In this document: positions 56,731-64,000 of the stretch, piece after piece
Layout of the letters: every line of letters begins with the position of its first letter
Position numbering within the stretch: position 1 is the first letter of the stretch
Assembly (NCBI GenBank): GCA_027922465.2
Contig: BQMF02000123.1
Coordinates: forward strand, 21,813 to 85,812
Length of the DNA stretch: 64,000 bases
Direction: 5' to 3'
Source: Turritopsis dohrnii
Lineage: Eukaryota; Cnidaria; Hydrozoa; Anthoathecata; Oceaniidae
Notes under the pieces: model-generated
Database searches by the model: none
What the model saw: only the letters and a program-made list of their open reading frames with translations
What the model was told of the DNA's origin: nothing
Made by a program: the position numbers and the translations under genes

Positions 56731-57103
56731 TAATCGCATTCAACCAATGTGGCAGTATGGAAATGGTACAAATGTGTTCAAAGGACCAACATTACAAAAA
56801 GGTTATGGTCTTGGCGGATTATTCAAAGGATTAGCTCGAAGTTTCGCTCCTGTTCTGAAACGCGGACTTGTGAGTGCAGGAAAGCATGTACTTAAAACTG
56901 GAATGGATGTTTTAGAAGATGTTTCACAAGGTACAAACTTGAAAGAATCTCTTAAGAATCGATCTATGCAAAACGCGAAGAGTGTTATTAAAGAGCAAGT
57001 GAGTGCTTTAAAAGGTGGTACAAAACGAAAAAGAGTCAGTCCTACGAAGACTTCTAAAGTGGCAAGACGTAATAAAAGACAAAAGGTGGATATTTTCGAT
57101 TAA
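56720..57103 (+). CDS. basic glycine-rich virion protein, 127 aa
   Basis: The start overlaps the stop of the minor capsid gene. The N-terminal half is amphipathic and glycine-rich (GYGLGGLFKGLARSFAPVLK), like a membrane-lytic or internal capsid protein. The C-terminus is a dense Lys/Arg tail (TKRKRVSPTKTSKVARRNKR), which suggests DNA binding and nuclear import. By position and composition it may play the part of adenovirus core or protein VI-like proteins. That is inference. Confidence 0.65.
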   Translation: MMINNRIQPMWQYGNGTNVFKGPTLQKGYGLGGLFKGLARSFAPVLKRGLVSAGKHVLKTGMDVLEDVSQGTNLKESLKNRSMQNAKSVIKEQVSALKGGTKRKRVSPTKTSKVARRNKRQKVDIFD

Positions 57104-57107
57104 AAAA

Positions 57108-58409
57108 ATGGAAAAAAACGAAAGTCATTTGGAATGTACACTCTCAGATACGGATTTGTTCACTCCCTCGTTTATACAAAGTGATATTCAACATGGATTT
57201 TATGAAGACATTTTTCCAATCTCTCAATTGGACGATAGCGGACCGATAGAGTTTTCTATAGAAAATGCCACGGATAAATTCATTGATGCTGCAAATACCT
57301 ATCTCAAAATGAAAATTAAAATCATCAAAGCAGATGGAACTAATATTGCTGCAGATGAAAACGTTGCTCCAATTAATTATCTGATTGCTAGTTTGTTTAG
57401 TCAAGTGGATGTAAAGCTTGGTGGATGTATGATTTCAAGTTCTAGCAATACCTACTCTTATCGTGCAATGTTAGAAACTCTACTTAATTTTGGACCAGAT
57501 GCGAAACAATCACAACTCGAAATGGGATTATATTGTAAAGATGTAGCAGGACATTTAGAAAGTACCAATCCAGCGGAAAATGTTGGTTTTAGAGAAAGAA
57601 TGAGTTATTTTACGGAAAGCAAAGTGGTGGAACTTTGTGGACGAATTCATCATGATATTTTTCATCAAGGGAGATTAATCATCAACTCTTTACCATTGAG
57701 AATTACTTTACATAGAAACAAAAATGATTTTTCGTTAATGTCTGGAGCAGAAAATCCACAATACAAAATCGTAATTACAGAATCTGTGTTACGTATACGA
57801 AAAGTTCAATTGACACCACACAAGTTTATGGAAATTCAACAAAATCTCGAAAAAGAACCTATAGTGTATCCCTTGAATCGTGCTGATGTGCGTATGCACT
57901 CTGTTGCCGCTGGTCTTACTTCACTCAATTGGGATAATGCATTTCAAGGACAATTACCAAACCGTGTTTTTATCGGAATGGTGGATAATGTGAGTTATAC
58001 AGGACGATATAATCGCAATCCTTTCAATTTCAAGCACTTTTCAGTAAGCAAACTGGGAGTATTTATAAATGGAGAATCTCTACCTGCTCAACCTATGAGA
58101 TTTAATTTTGAACAAGATCATTATTTGGAAGGTTATCATAGTTTATTCACAACAACTGGCAAATCTGGTCATGATGAAGGAATTGATATAAATAGAAGAG
58201 AATATAAAAACGGTTATACGTTATTTGGATTTGATGTTTCACCAGCTACATGTCATGGAGGACATCAAGAAATTGTGAAAAGAGGAGCACTTCGAGTTGA
58301 AATTGAATTTTCCGTACCACTTCCGAATACGATTACTGTGTTATTGTATGCAGATTTTGATAATTCATTGTCAGTGGATAAAGCGAGAAACGTATTGAAG
58401 AACTATTAA
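57108..58409 (+). CDS. Polinton major capsid protein (double jelly-roll), 433 aa
   Basis: I chose the ATG at 57108, just after the stop of the preceding gene. The length and the beta-rich sequence fit the double jelly-roll major capsid proteins of Polintons. Recognisable stretches are SFIQSDIQHGFYEDIFPISQ, INYLIASLFSQVDVKLGG, MLETLLNFGPDAK and ALRVEIEFSVPLPNTITVL. No break is visible. Confidence 0.9.
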   Translation: MEKNESHLECTLSDTDLFTPSFIQSDIQHGFYEDIFPISQLDDSGPIEFSIENATDKFIDAANTYLKMKIKIIKADGTNIAADENVAPINYLIASLFSQVDVKLGGCMISSSSNTYSYRAMLETLLNFGPDAKQSQLEMGLYCKDVAGHLESTNPAENVGFRERMSYFTESKVVELCGRIHHDIFHQGRLIINSLPLRITLHRNKNDFSLMSGAENPQYKIVITESVLRIRKVQLTPHKFMEIQQNLEKEPIVYPLNRADVRMHSVAAGLTSLNWDNAFQGQLPNRVFIGMVDNVSYTGRYNRNPFNFKHFSVSKLGVFINGESLPAQPMRFNFEQDHYLEGYHSLFTTTGKSGHDEGIDINRREYKNGYTLFGFDVSPATCHGGHQEIVKRGALRVEIEFSVPLPNTITVLLYADFDNSLSVDKARNVLKNY

Positions 58410-58412
58410 AAA

Positions 58413-58880
58413 ATGAACACCAATGAACTGCGATGTATGTTAACACGTGACTTGAAAATCCGAAAATTACTTATAGACGTTTTTGCTTTGGATCAGTTTA
58501 AAGAGTTTGTTAAAAGAAATCAACTTGTAAATGGAATATATATCGTAAACAATCAAGAATCTTCAAAAAGTGGAGAACATTGGTTTTTAATTTATGTAAA
58601 TGAACACTATGTTAATTTTGTGGATTCTTTTGGTAAATCACCTGAATTTTACAAAGTTTATGATGAACTTTACTGTGAGAAACCTATTCTATATAATACT
58701 GTACAAATACAATCGAGTTTTGCTAATACTTGTGGTGGTTATTCAGTATTCTTTAGTTTTCATTTTGCAAGAGGAAAAAATCTAACACAAATTCTTAGTT
58801 ATTTCACTAACGATTGTCAAATGAATGATGAACGAATTAGAAATTTTATTTTAAAAGTATTTCCAGGACACTTTTTGTAA
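58413..58880 (+). CDS. Polinton adenain-like cysteine protease, 155 aa
   Basis: Catalytic histidine in SGEHWFLIYV, acidic residue in VNFVDSFGKSP, and cysteine in FANTCGGYSVFF. The order and spacing match the adenovirus protease/Ulp1 fold that matures capsid proteins. It follows the major capsid gene with a 3-bp gap. Confidence 0.9.
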   Translation: MNTNELRCMLTRDLKIRKLLIDVFALDQFKEFVKRNQLVNGIYIVNNQESSKSGEHWFLIYVNEHYVNFVDSFGKSPEFYKVYDELYCEKPILYNTVQIQSSFANTCGGYSVFFSFHFARGKNLTQILSYFTNDCQMNDERIRNFILKVFPGHFL

Positions 58881-59164
58881 CTTTATTTCTGAGTAAGAAA
58901 AAAAAAAAAAAACATTTACCTTGATCGTCTCTTTCGAGTGAATGTAACAGAAAAGAGAGTGAAAATGAAATGCGAGAATTTTTATAGCATAATTGAATGT
59001 CGGAACTCTACAAAGAGTATCATGAGAAAACTATAAAAGCACTGTTAACAAGTTGGGGAATTGAATAGAGTAAAAATAATTATGATTAGTTAACAATTGT
59101 TATTCAAAAAAATATACATAAAATACACACAAACGTATGAAATAAATACAAAACTATCAAACAT

Positions 59165-59248
59165 AAACCTCTAGACAATAATTGATTTCCTTCCTACACA
59201 TAGGACAAGACTTGAACTTATGCGCACACGTAACACAACAAACAGTAG
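59165..59248 (-). CDS. C-terminal half of a RING finger, probable last exon
   Basis: After an acceptor (CATCATAG) the minus frame gives CCVTCAHKFKSCPMCRKEI and a short tail to the stop. This is the second half of an IAP-type RING (CxxCxH..CPxC). The phase is compatible with a donor (CAC|GTACAT) inside the gene at 59504-59914, which would fuse the two. I did not find the first Cys pairs of the RING. Confidence 0.4.
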
Positions 59249-59600
59249 CTATGATGTAAAGGTTCCGAAATATGAACAGGTAATAAAAGTACTCATATAG
59301 GTGAGAATGCGGGTAAGATAAATAAACGCTTAGGTGTAATTGATTATAATTGTTTCAGGATTACAAATTGCATAGAATAATTATCTAAACATTAAACAAT
59401 ACAATGTAAAAGTACCGAAATATGACCAGTTAGTGTAAGTACACATATTAGTGAGATTGCGAGTAAGATAAAAACGTTCCAGGTGTAAATGATTATAAAA
59501 GTTTTAAGAAAATAAATGACAAAGGTAATTACTCAAATGATAAACAATACAATGTAAAAGTGCCGAAATATGTCCAGTTAATGATGATGTACGTGCGTAT
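59245..59600. repeat. three degenerate ~145-bp tandem copies
   Basis: The core ATGTAAARGTNCCGAAATATGNNCAG recurs near 59257, 59401 and 59549, each followed by GTACNNATAT and GAGATTGCGRGTAAGATAAA-like sequence. Confidence 0.65.
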
Positions 59601-59914
59601 GAAGGAATCCATGAAGAAGTGAACATATAACAATAACCCAGTCCCTTTTGATAATCCATGTAAAATCGACCGTATGCATTGTGAAGAACAAAGTGTTTAT
59701 AAGTCGTTTTCGACATTCTTGCAAGAAAATCATGTCTAATACCCATATCGGGATGCTTTGTTAAAATTTCATCAAATGGAATAATTTCATTTAAATAGGC
59801 ATAACCTAAAAATTGATAAATGAGCGTGGTATTAAGTTGTCGTATGCTAAGTTCTGGATATCGTTCTTTTTCCATTTGTATAATTTCTGTAAAACAAACC
59901 GATTGTTGAAACAT
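59504..59914 (-). CDS. Polinton protein of unknown function, 136 aa
   Basis: Starts at an ATG, with no signal peptide. Polar and aromatic-rich (FLGYAYLNEIIPFDEIL, HFVLHNAYGRFYMDYQKGLGYCYMF). The last 25 codons run into the repeat at 59245-59600, so splicing to the RING exon at 59165-59248 is a possible alternative end. Function unknown. Confidence 0.55.
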   Translation of the reverse strand: MFQQSVCFTEIIQMEKERYPELSIRQLNTTLIYQFLGYAYLNEIIPFDEILTKHPDMGIRHDFLARMSKTTYKHFVLHNAYGRFYMDYQKGLGYCYMFTSSWIPSYARTSSLTGHISALLHCIVYHLSNYLCHLFS

Positions 59915-59980
59915 TCTTTAAGAGTTGGAATATATTAAAACAAAGAGTATATGAAATTTATTTCTAGAATGATAAAAATA

Positions 59981-60397
59981 TTACAATTCATTTTCAAACC
60001 ATTCGTTGAAAGAATTATAAACATTTGAGAGAGATTGACATAAAAGTTCTTCCGCACGTTGAAGCCATTCCGAATCATCATACAGTTGTTCTTTGCTTAT
60101 AAAGTCTTTGCATTTCAAGCGTTTTGCACAAAGTTCGTTACTTTTCATAAAATCTACCATATGGAATAGATTATAGAAATTGTCGAAAACCAACTCCTCG
60201 ATAGATTTCATCACGCAGTCGTGTTGTAGTTGAGACGGATGATTGATTTCACATCCATAACACTTTACTGTTTGCATAAACAACGTTTTCATTTCTCGCG
60301 CCACAATTTCGCATAATGTTCGACGATAAAGCGACTGTGTGGAATTTAGATCCCACTCATCAATAACACACCATTCTTCTAAACCTTCAAAATTCAT
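59981..60397 (-). CDS. Polinton Cys/His protein with CYGCEINHPSQ motif, 138 aa
   Basis: Starts at 60397, about 105 bp inside the right TIR. The motif CYGCEINHPSQLQHDC is a CxxC..H..H.C arrangement that I recognise as recurring in cnidarian and other invertebrate Polinton-linked proteins. The C-terminal part is helical and acidic. A zinc-binding fold is likely. The role is unknown, and position suggests an early gene read from the right end. Confidence 0.65.
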   Translation of the reverse strand: MNFEGLEEWCVIDEWDLNSTQSLYRRTLCEIVAREMKTLFMQTVKCYGCEINHPSQLQHDCVMKSIEELVFDNFYNLFHMVDFMKSNELCAKRLKCKDFISKEQLYDDSEWLQRAEELLCQSLSNVYNSFNEWFENEL

Positions 60398-60502
60398 TTT
60401 GAAAAAGAAACTTTTTCTAGCAATTTGCTGGTGTTCCTCTCGAAAGTAAAATTCAACTGTTACACTTGAATGATTATACTAATGACATTATTAATGAATG
60501 CA

Positions 60503-60568
60503 CAACGCTGATTGGTTCTTGAGGTTGTGACGTCAGAGGTGGCGTAGAACACCCACTTTATATCTACT
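60503..60568. repeat. Polinton right TIR, 66 bp
   Basis: Identical inverted copy of 46886-46951, flanked by GACAAT at 60569-60574. Confidence 0.95.
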
Positions 60569-60888
60569 GACAATCGCGTCATGGAACGATAGGTGGTATA
60601 CCCGATGTACTATTTTACTTGCCTTCCACTGTTAACAGAACAGATCAGAGGATCGAAGTTTCAGACAACCAAATTCAAAGTCTGATTTTACAAAGAGATA
60701 TTTTAAATGAAGGAGAGAAAGTAATTAATGACATTGACAGTGACTTGTTTGAATATTTCCAGTACATTGTACAGTCTGAGAACATTGAACACCCACCCAA
60801 TAATTGGCTTGCGGCTAAACATATGTTTGAAGAAATCTTGGAAGTGCGAGTTGAAACTAGGATGAGGAGTCGGATTACTGCTTGCTGA
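60569..60888 (+). pseudogene. third integrase-core gene, 3' part beyond the Polinton
   Basis: When GACAAT is counted once, the frame that ends at WNTHAIRQ upstream of the Polinton runs on here without a shift. It begins with SRHGTIGGIPDVLFYLP, the expected continuation of this family after WNTH. It continues about 95 codons to TGA at 60886-60888 (RSRITAC end). The part contains no core catalytic residues and encodes the C-terminal tail. Confidence 0.85.
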
Positions 60889-61140
60889 TATATATGGCTA
60901 ACGAGAAATCTAATAAATAGCTCTTCAATTTTTTAGAAATAACAGTGTAACTTTTTTCCTTCCTAAATGATAAAGGAAGTTCATTAAATAAACAACTCGC
61001 TTTGTCTTTGAATGAACCGTCTTCATAAAATTCCAAGACGAAGGTATCTTCATTACTGCGTAAGTTGCGTTTTGGATTTTTAAATTTCAGTTTTAGGTAC
61101 TATGGAAAACTGTCGTTATGTATGGCTTTGTGTGCTAATT

Positions 61141-62170
61141 TCAATACATTAAGTTAATTCGCTCTCGTATTGGCAACCATCCTAATGTTATGACATCATT
61201 GGTTGTGCAGTAGTGGCTTTTAACGTAGCTGCATGTTGCATTAAGAAGCTTCTGAAACGGTCTCAGATAATTGTCTGCCATATCGAAGTAGAGTACATTG
61301 CAGTAATCCAGTCGTGATAGAATTAAAGATTCTGCTAGACGTTTTCTGTTACTCTCAGAAGTGAATCTACTTAACTTCTTAAGGACTGCCAGTATGGAAT
61401 AACACGATTTTAATAACGTATTTTGCTGTTTTTTCCAATTCAATTTTTCATCAAAAGTGATACCTAATACTTTCCCAGTGTTGCACACGCTCAAGGGTTT
61501 CACCATTAACTTTTATTGTATACAAGTCAGGGCGAAATAGGTCATTTTTTCGGTACATCTGGGATGTTGCAAAAAGCATAACTTGGTTTTCTTCGCGTTG
61601 AATAAAAGGTTATTTTGATAACTCCATCCGGACAGATATTTTTGGTGTTTTGCGATTTGCGACACGGCTAGTTGAATGTCTTTGAATTTAAAGTGCTGGT
61701 ATTGACTTGTATCGTCGGCATATTGACAAATAGGTCCTGTATCATGATTCTGTAAGTCTGAGACATACAAATTAAACAGGATCGGCCCCAAGACTGACCC
61801 CTGCGGAACTCCGAATTTACATATTAAAAGATCAGATTTGTTAGCATCGACCTGAACAAACTGTCTACGGTTTTGAAGGCAACTATTCATAAGTAGAATA
61901 AAGTCAGTCCCAAAACCAAGTTTGTGCATCTTCTTAAGAATGATTTCATAAGAAACAGTGTCAAATGCTTTGGAATAATCGCAGAATACAGCCAATGATA
62001 GTTCTCCACGTTTCATTGCTGAAATCAAGTCATCTTTCATTTTCAAGAGAATAGTACTTGTGGAATGTGATGGTCGAAATCTAGACATTGTGGGTTTGAA
62101 TATACAGCGATCGTGAATGTATGAACTCAATTGTTTTACAATTAAACGCTCAAACACTTTAGAAAAGATT
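61141..62170 (-). pseudogene. 5'-truncated LINE reverse transcriptase fragment with frameshifts
   Basis: Reading from about 62157 the minus strand gives FCDYSKAFDTVSYEIIL (motif A), GVPQGSVLGPILFNLYVSDL (motif B) and QYADDTSQYQ (catalytic YADD). After a frame change near 61510 the thumb region follows (KVLGITFDEKLNWKKQ, RLDYCNVLYF, PIRERI). These are non-LTR retrotransposon RT motifs. The endonuclease and N-terminus are missing. At least one frameshift and a stop mark it as dead. Confidence 0.8.
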
Positions 62171-63455
62171 GGTAAAATCTGTTATTTTGTAACATTTATA
62201 GCTTGGCTTTATTTATTGATTGGTCATCGCCGCAAGGTGGCTGATCTTTCATTTACCCGTGTAGTCAGTCCGTTTGTGTGTAAGGCCACAGTTCTTTACG
62301 CTCGCTTAACGCCCTATTGGTAACTTTTCAGTTCAACTCAGAAAGTTTAAATCACGACATTTATTTCTTGCAAGATGAATCCCCAGTTCGATCAAAATTA
62401 AATATATATTACAATACAAAAAAGGGTTCACTGAAATGAATAACTACTGCAGCAGAAATTTGATTGGCAGTATGGGATGTGCAGTGTTTTTAATTTCTAG
62501 ACAGTTGGATTTGATTTGTGTCTAGAATTAGGAAAATTGATCGTAGTGGTTCAGTACCTTTTTAAAGTTATTTTTTTAGCCTTTTTTAACATTAAATTCT
62601 AACTAATCAAAGTCCATATTTGTTCGTCAACAGTAGCTACATACATGAATTGAGAGGCCAACGATAATGTGTTGTATTTAGTCGTTTACGTTTTCTCCGT
62701 ATTTTGTGCCATTATAAAAAATAATAATTTGAAATTGGTCGTATTCTTTAAAAAAAAAAGAAAAGAAAAAGAAAAAGTTGAATTGAAATGAATGACGTAC
62801 TGAGAGCGTCACGCCACGTGCGTCTCGTGGAACAAATAATTTGCAGTCGAAGCGTGAGTACTTACGAATTGCTCGTTTTACAGCATTCCCCCTCGTAAAG
62901 AAAAAAATTGCATAGATCAGATGGAACTTAGGGAACTTGAAAGTCTTTCTTTGAAATTGGGAATTGGACATTCTTGAGAACACTTTGTATTGACGTCAAA
63001 TCTGAAAGCTGAACAACGCAAAAGTATCTGTCAGCGTTGGTGGAGAAAGGAAATCTGTTTCTGCATGATTTCACAGAGATAACAAACATAGTGGATAAAG
63101 TAGAGAGTGGATAGTCACGTGATGTCTGCATACAAGAGAAGTGATTGATGCATTTATGTGTGAACAATCCAAGTTAAGAATGCAGACGTTCTTATTCAAC
63201 GCCCAAATCGTGGTTTGAATTTTAATTTTGTCGGCTCTTGCTGAAAAACTGGAATAGCAGCTTTTTGGTCAGCTTTATGGATTCTTCTACTTGCCTGTAA
63301 AAATGGACTTTGGTATGATCATCTCACCATCAATTTCATAATCGCTTAAAAGTTATTAAAGTTAACATGAAGCCTCGATCAATTGTTTTTGCACACAATT
63401 GACGAGTGTTTCGTGCAATTTTTATTCATCTAAAGCTTCAAAATGTATTTTCTAG
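62171..63455. other. non-coding stretch
   Basis: No supported gene. A GHRRKVADLSFTR-like frame at 62220-62330 (plus) is too short to call. An AAAAG purine run sits at 62745-62780. Confidence 0.45.
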
Positions 63456-63582
63456 GCGAAGCACAAAATTTGAGAATCTTGAAAAAAGAAACAGCAAGAA
63501 AAGACTGGAATAACAAAACGAGACCAAAATTTGGGGCTGCGTTTACACAGGATGCCAAAGCAGCTAAGAAAGAATTAAAATC
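63456..63582 (+). CDS. probable internal exon of an unrecognised gene
   Basis: Acceptor TTTTCTAG at 63448-63455 and donor ATC|GTACGTG at 63583 bound 127 bp of open frame. The residues are basic and polar (LRILKKETARKDW, FGAAFTQDAKAAKKEL). Codon use is less AT-extreme than the flanks. Partner exons are not identified, though an open stretch near 63730-63939 on the same strand could be one. Low to moderate support. Confidence 0.35.
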
Positions 63583-63587
63583 GTACG

Positions 63588-63720
63588 TGTTTTTGTCTTG
63601 GCTTGATCCTTTCGTGAGAGGTTGCGTGTCTTGGCTTGATCCTTTCGTGAGAGGTTGCGTGTCTTGGCTTGTTCGTTTCGTGAGGTTACGTGTCTTGGCT
63701 TGATCTTTTCGTGAGGTTAC
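63588..63720. repeat. four tandem copies of a ~37-bp unit
   Basis: The unit TGTCTTGGCTTGATC plus CTTTCGTGAGAGGTTGCG occurs four times with slight decay in the last two copies. Open frames crossing it on both strands are products of the repeat. Confidence 0.85.
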
Positions 63721-64000
63721 GAGAGGCAACAACAAACCTGGACTTTACTGAGAATACTTTCCAGGGAGGACAGTAAGCATGATGGTTCTAACCTCAGTGA
63801 TGTAGACAATTTGAAAAAAATAGGAATCATTCAGAATATGGAACGTTTAGTAACTGTCAAAAACGTGATGCAAAGCGCTTTGAAGCATCTTCTGATGAAC
63901 TACAAAGAGCTCATGTCGAAGCCCTCCAAATCATTTTAGCCTTTGATAACAAGATGAATGTACAATCTAGGCGCATAAAGCAGTAACAAGTGAAGAAGTG

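Larger units (their letters stand above)
46886..60568. mobile_element. Polinton/Maverick, 13.7 kb, complete with TIRs and 6-bp TSD
   Basis: Perfect 66-bp terminal inverted repeats start AGTAGATATAAAGTGGGTG (46886-46951 and 60503-60568), and GACAAT is duplicated on both sides (46880-46885 and 60569-60574). Polintons characteristically begin with AG and make 6-bp duplications. Genes present are protein-primed PolB (minus), packaging ATPase, integrase with chromodomain, minor capsid, major capsid and adenain-like protease (plus), with smaller genes at both ends. This is the full virion set, so the element may form particles, as proposed for Polintons generally. The identical ends and intact flank point to recent insertion. 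One visible defect is a frameshift in PolB. Confidence 0.95.

Noticed and set aside
62117..62323. Small plus-strand ORF with HRRKVADLSFTR, resembling a LINE C-terminal motif
   Set aside because: Too short, on the opposite strand to the neighbouring LINE fragment, and the similarity is only a few residues.
63430..63735. ORFs on both strands with repeated PLTKGSSQDT or SWLDPFVRG blocks
   Set aside because: These are produced by the 37-bp tandem repeat at 63588-63720.

Overview
The window looks like AT-rich nuclear DNA from an invertebrate animal. Genes have short spliced exons with GT-AG introns, and the DNA is crowded with metazoan mobile elements: DIRS, Polinton/Maverick, Penelope, LINE, KDZ-type transposase and hAT/MULE-like MITEs. 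A cnidarian such as a coral, anemone or jellyfish, or another marine invertebrate such as a bivalve, would fit. The sequence alone does not fix the species. I see no bacterial operons, CRISPR arrays, rRNA or tRNA genes.

Layout. 1-3100: non-coding DNA with a small TA-flanked MITE and a BTB/BACK-like gene (minus). 3106-8003: a 0.6-kb inverted-repeat unit abutting a DIRS tyrosine-recombinase retrotransposon (minus) with 94-bp terminal repeats. 8004-14440: mostly non-coding, with a MULE-like element (9-bp target duplication) whose right end is split by a Penelope fragment carrying a hammerhead-like motif. 14443-15729: the 3' exons of an unrecognised acidic protein (plus). 16584-19313: an hAT-like element with a nested MITE. 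20192-32420: one large minus-strand gene of about 11 exons encoding a KDZ-type transposase-domain protein. Its first exon is split by a MITE, and its first intron holds a three-level nest of elements. 32972-34900: remnants, namely an integrase helix-turn-helix piece, a pogo-like transposase C-terminus, an acidic exon and a C-terminal exon.

35455-45326: two tandem cassettes. Each has a plus-strand gene (beta-grasp-like N-terminus, C-terminal all-cysteine RING-like domain) converging on a minus-strand five-exon gene with an HTH and an integrase-like DDE core. Introns sit at identical positions and phases in both cassettes, core exon lengths are identical, and inverted repeats with TTTTCAATT arrays bound them. 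A third, differently built integrase-core gene starts at 45937.

46886-60568: a 13.7-kb Polinton (Maverick) with perfect 66-bp terminal inverted repeats and the 6-bp target duplication GACAAT. It sits inside the third integrase gene, whose reading frame resumes exactly at its far side (60569-60888). The Polinton carries a three-exon protein-primed PolB (frameshifted near its end), packaging ATPase, chromodomain integrase, minor and major capsid proteins, adenain-like protease and several small genes, which is a full replication and virion set. 61141-64000: a decayed LINE reverse transcriptase, a probable host exon, and a 37-bp tandem repeat.
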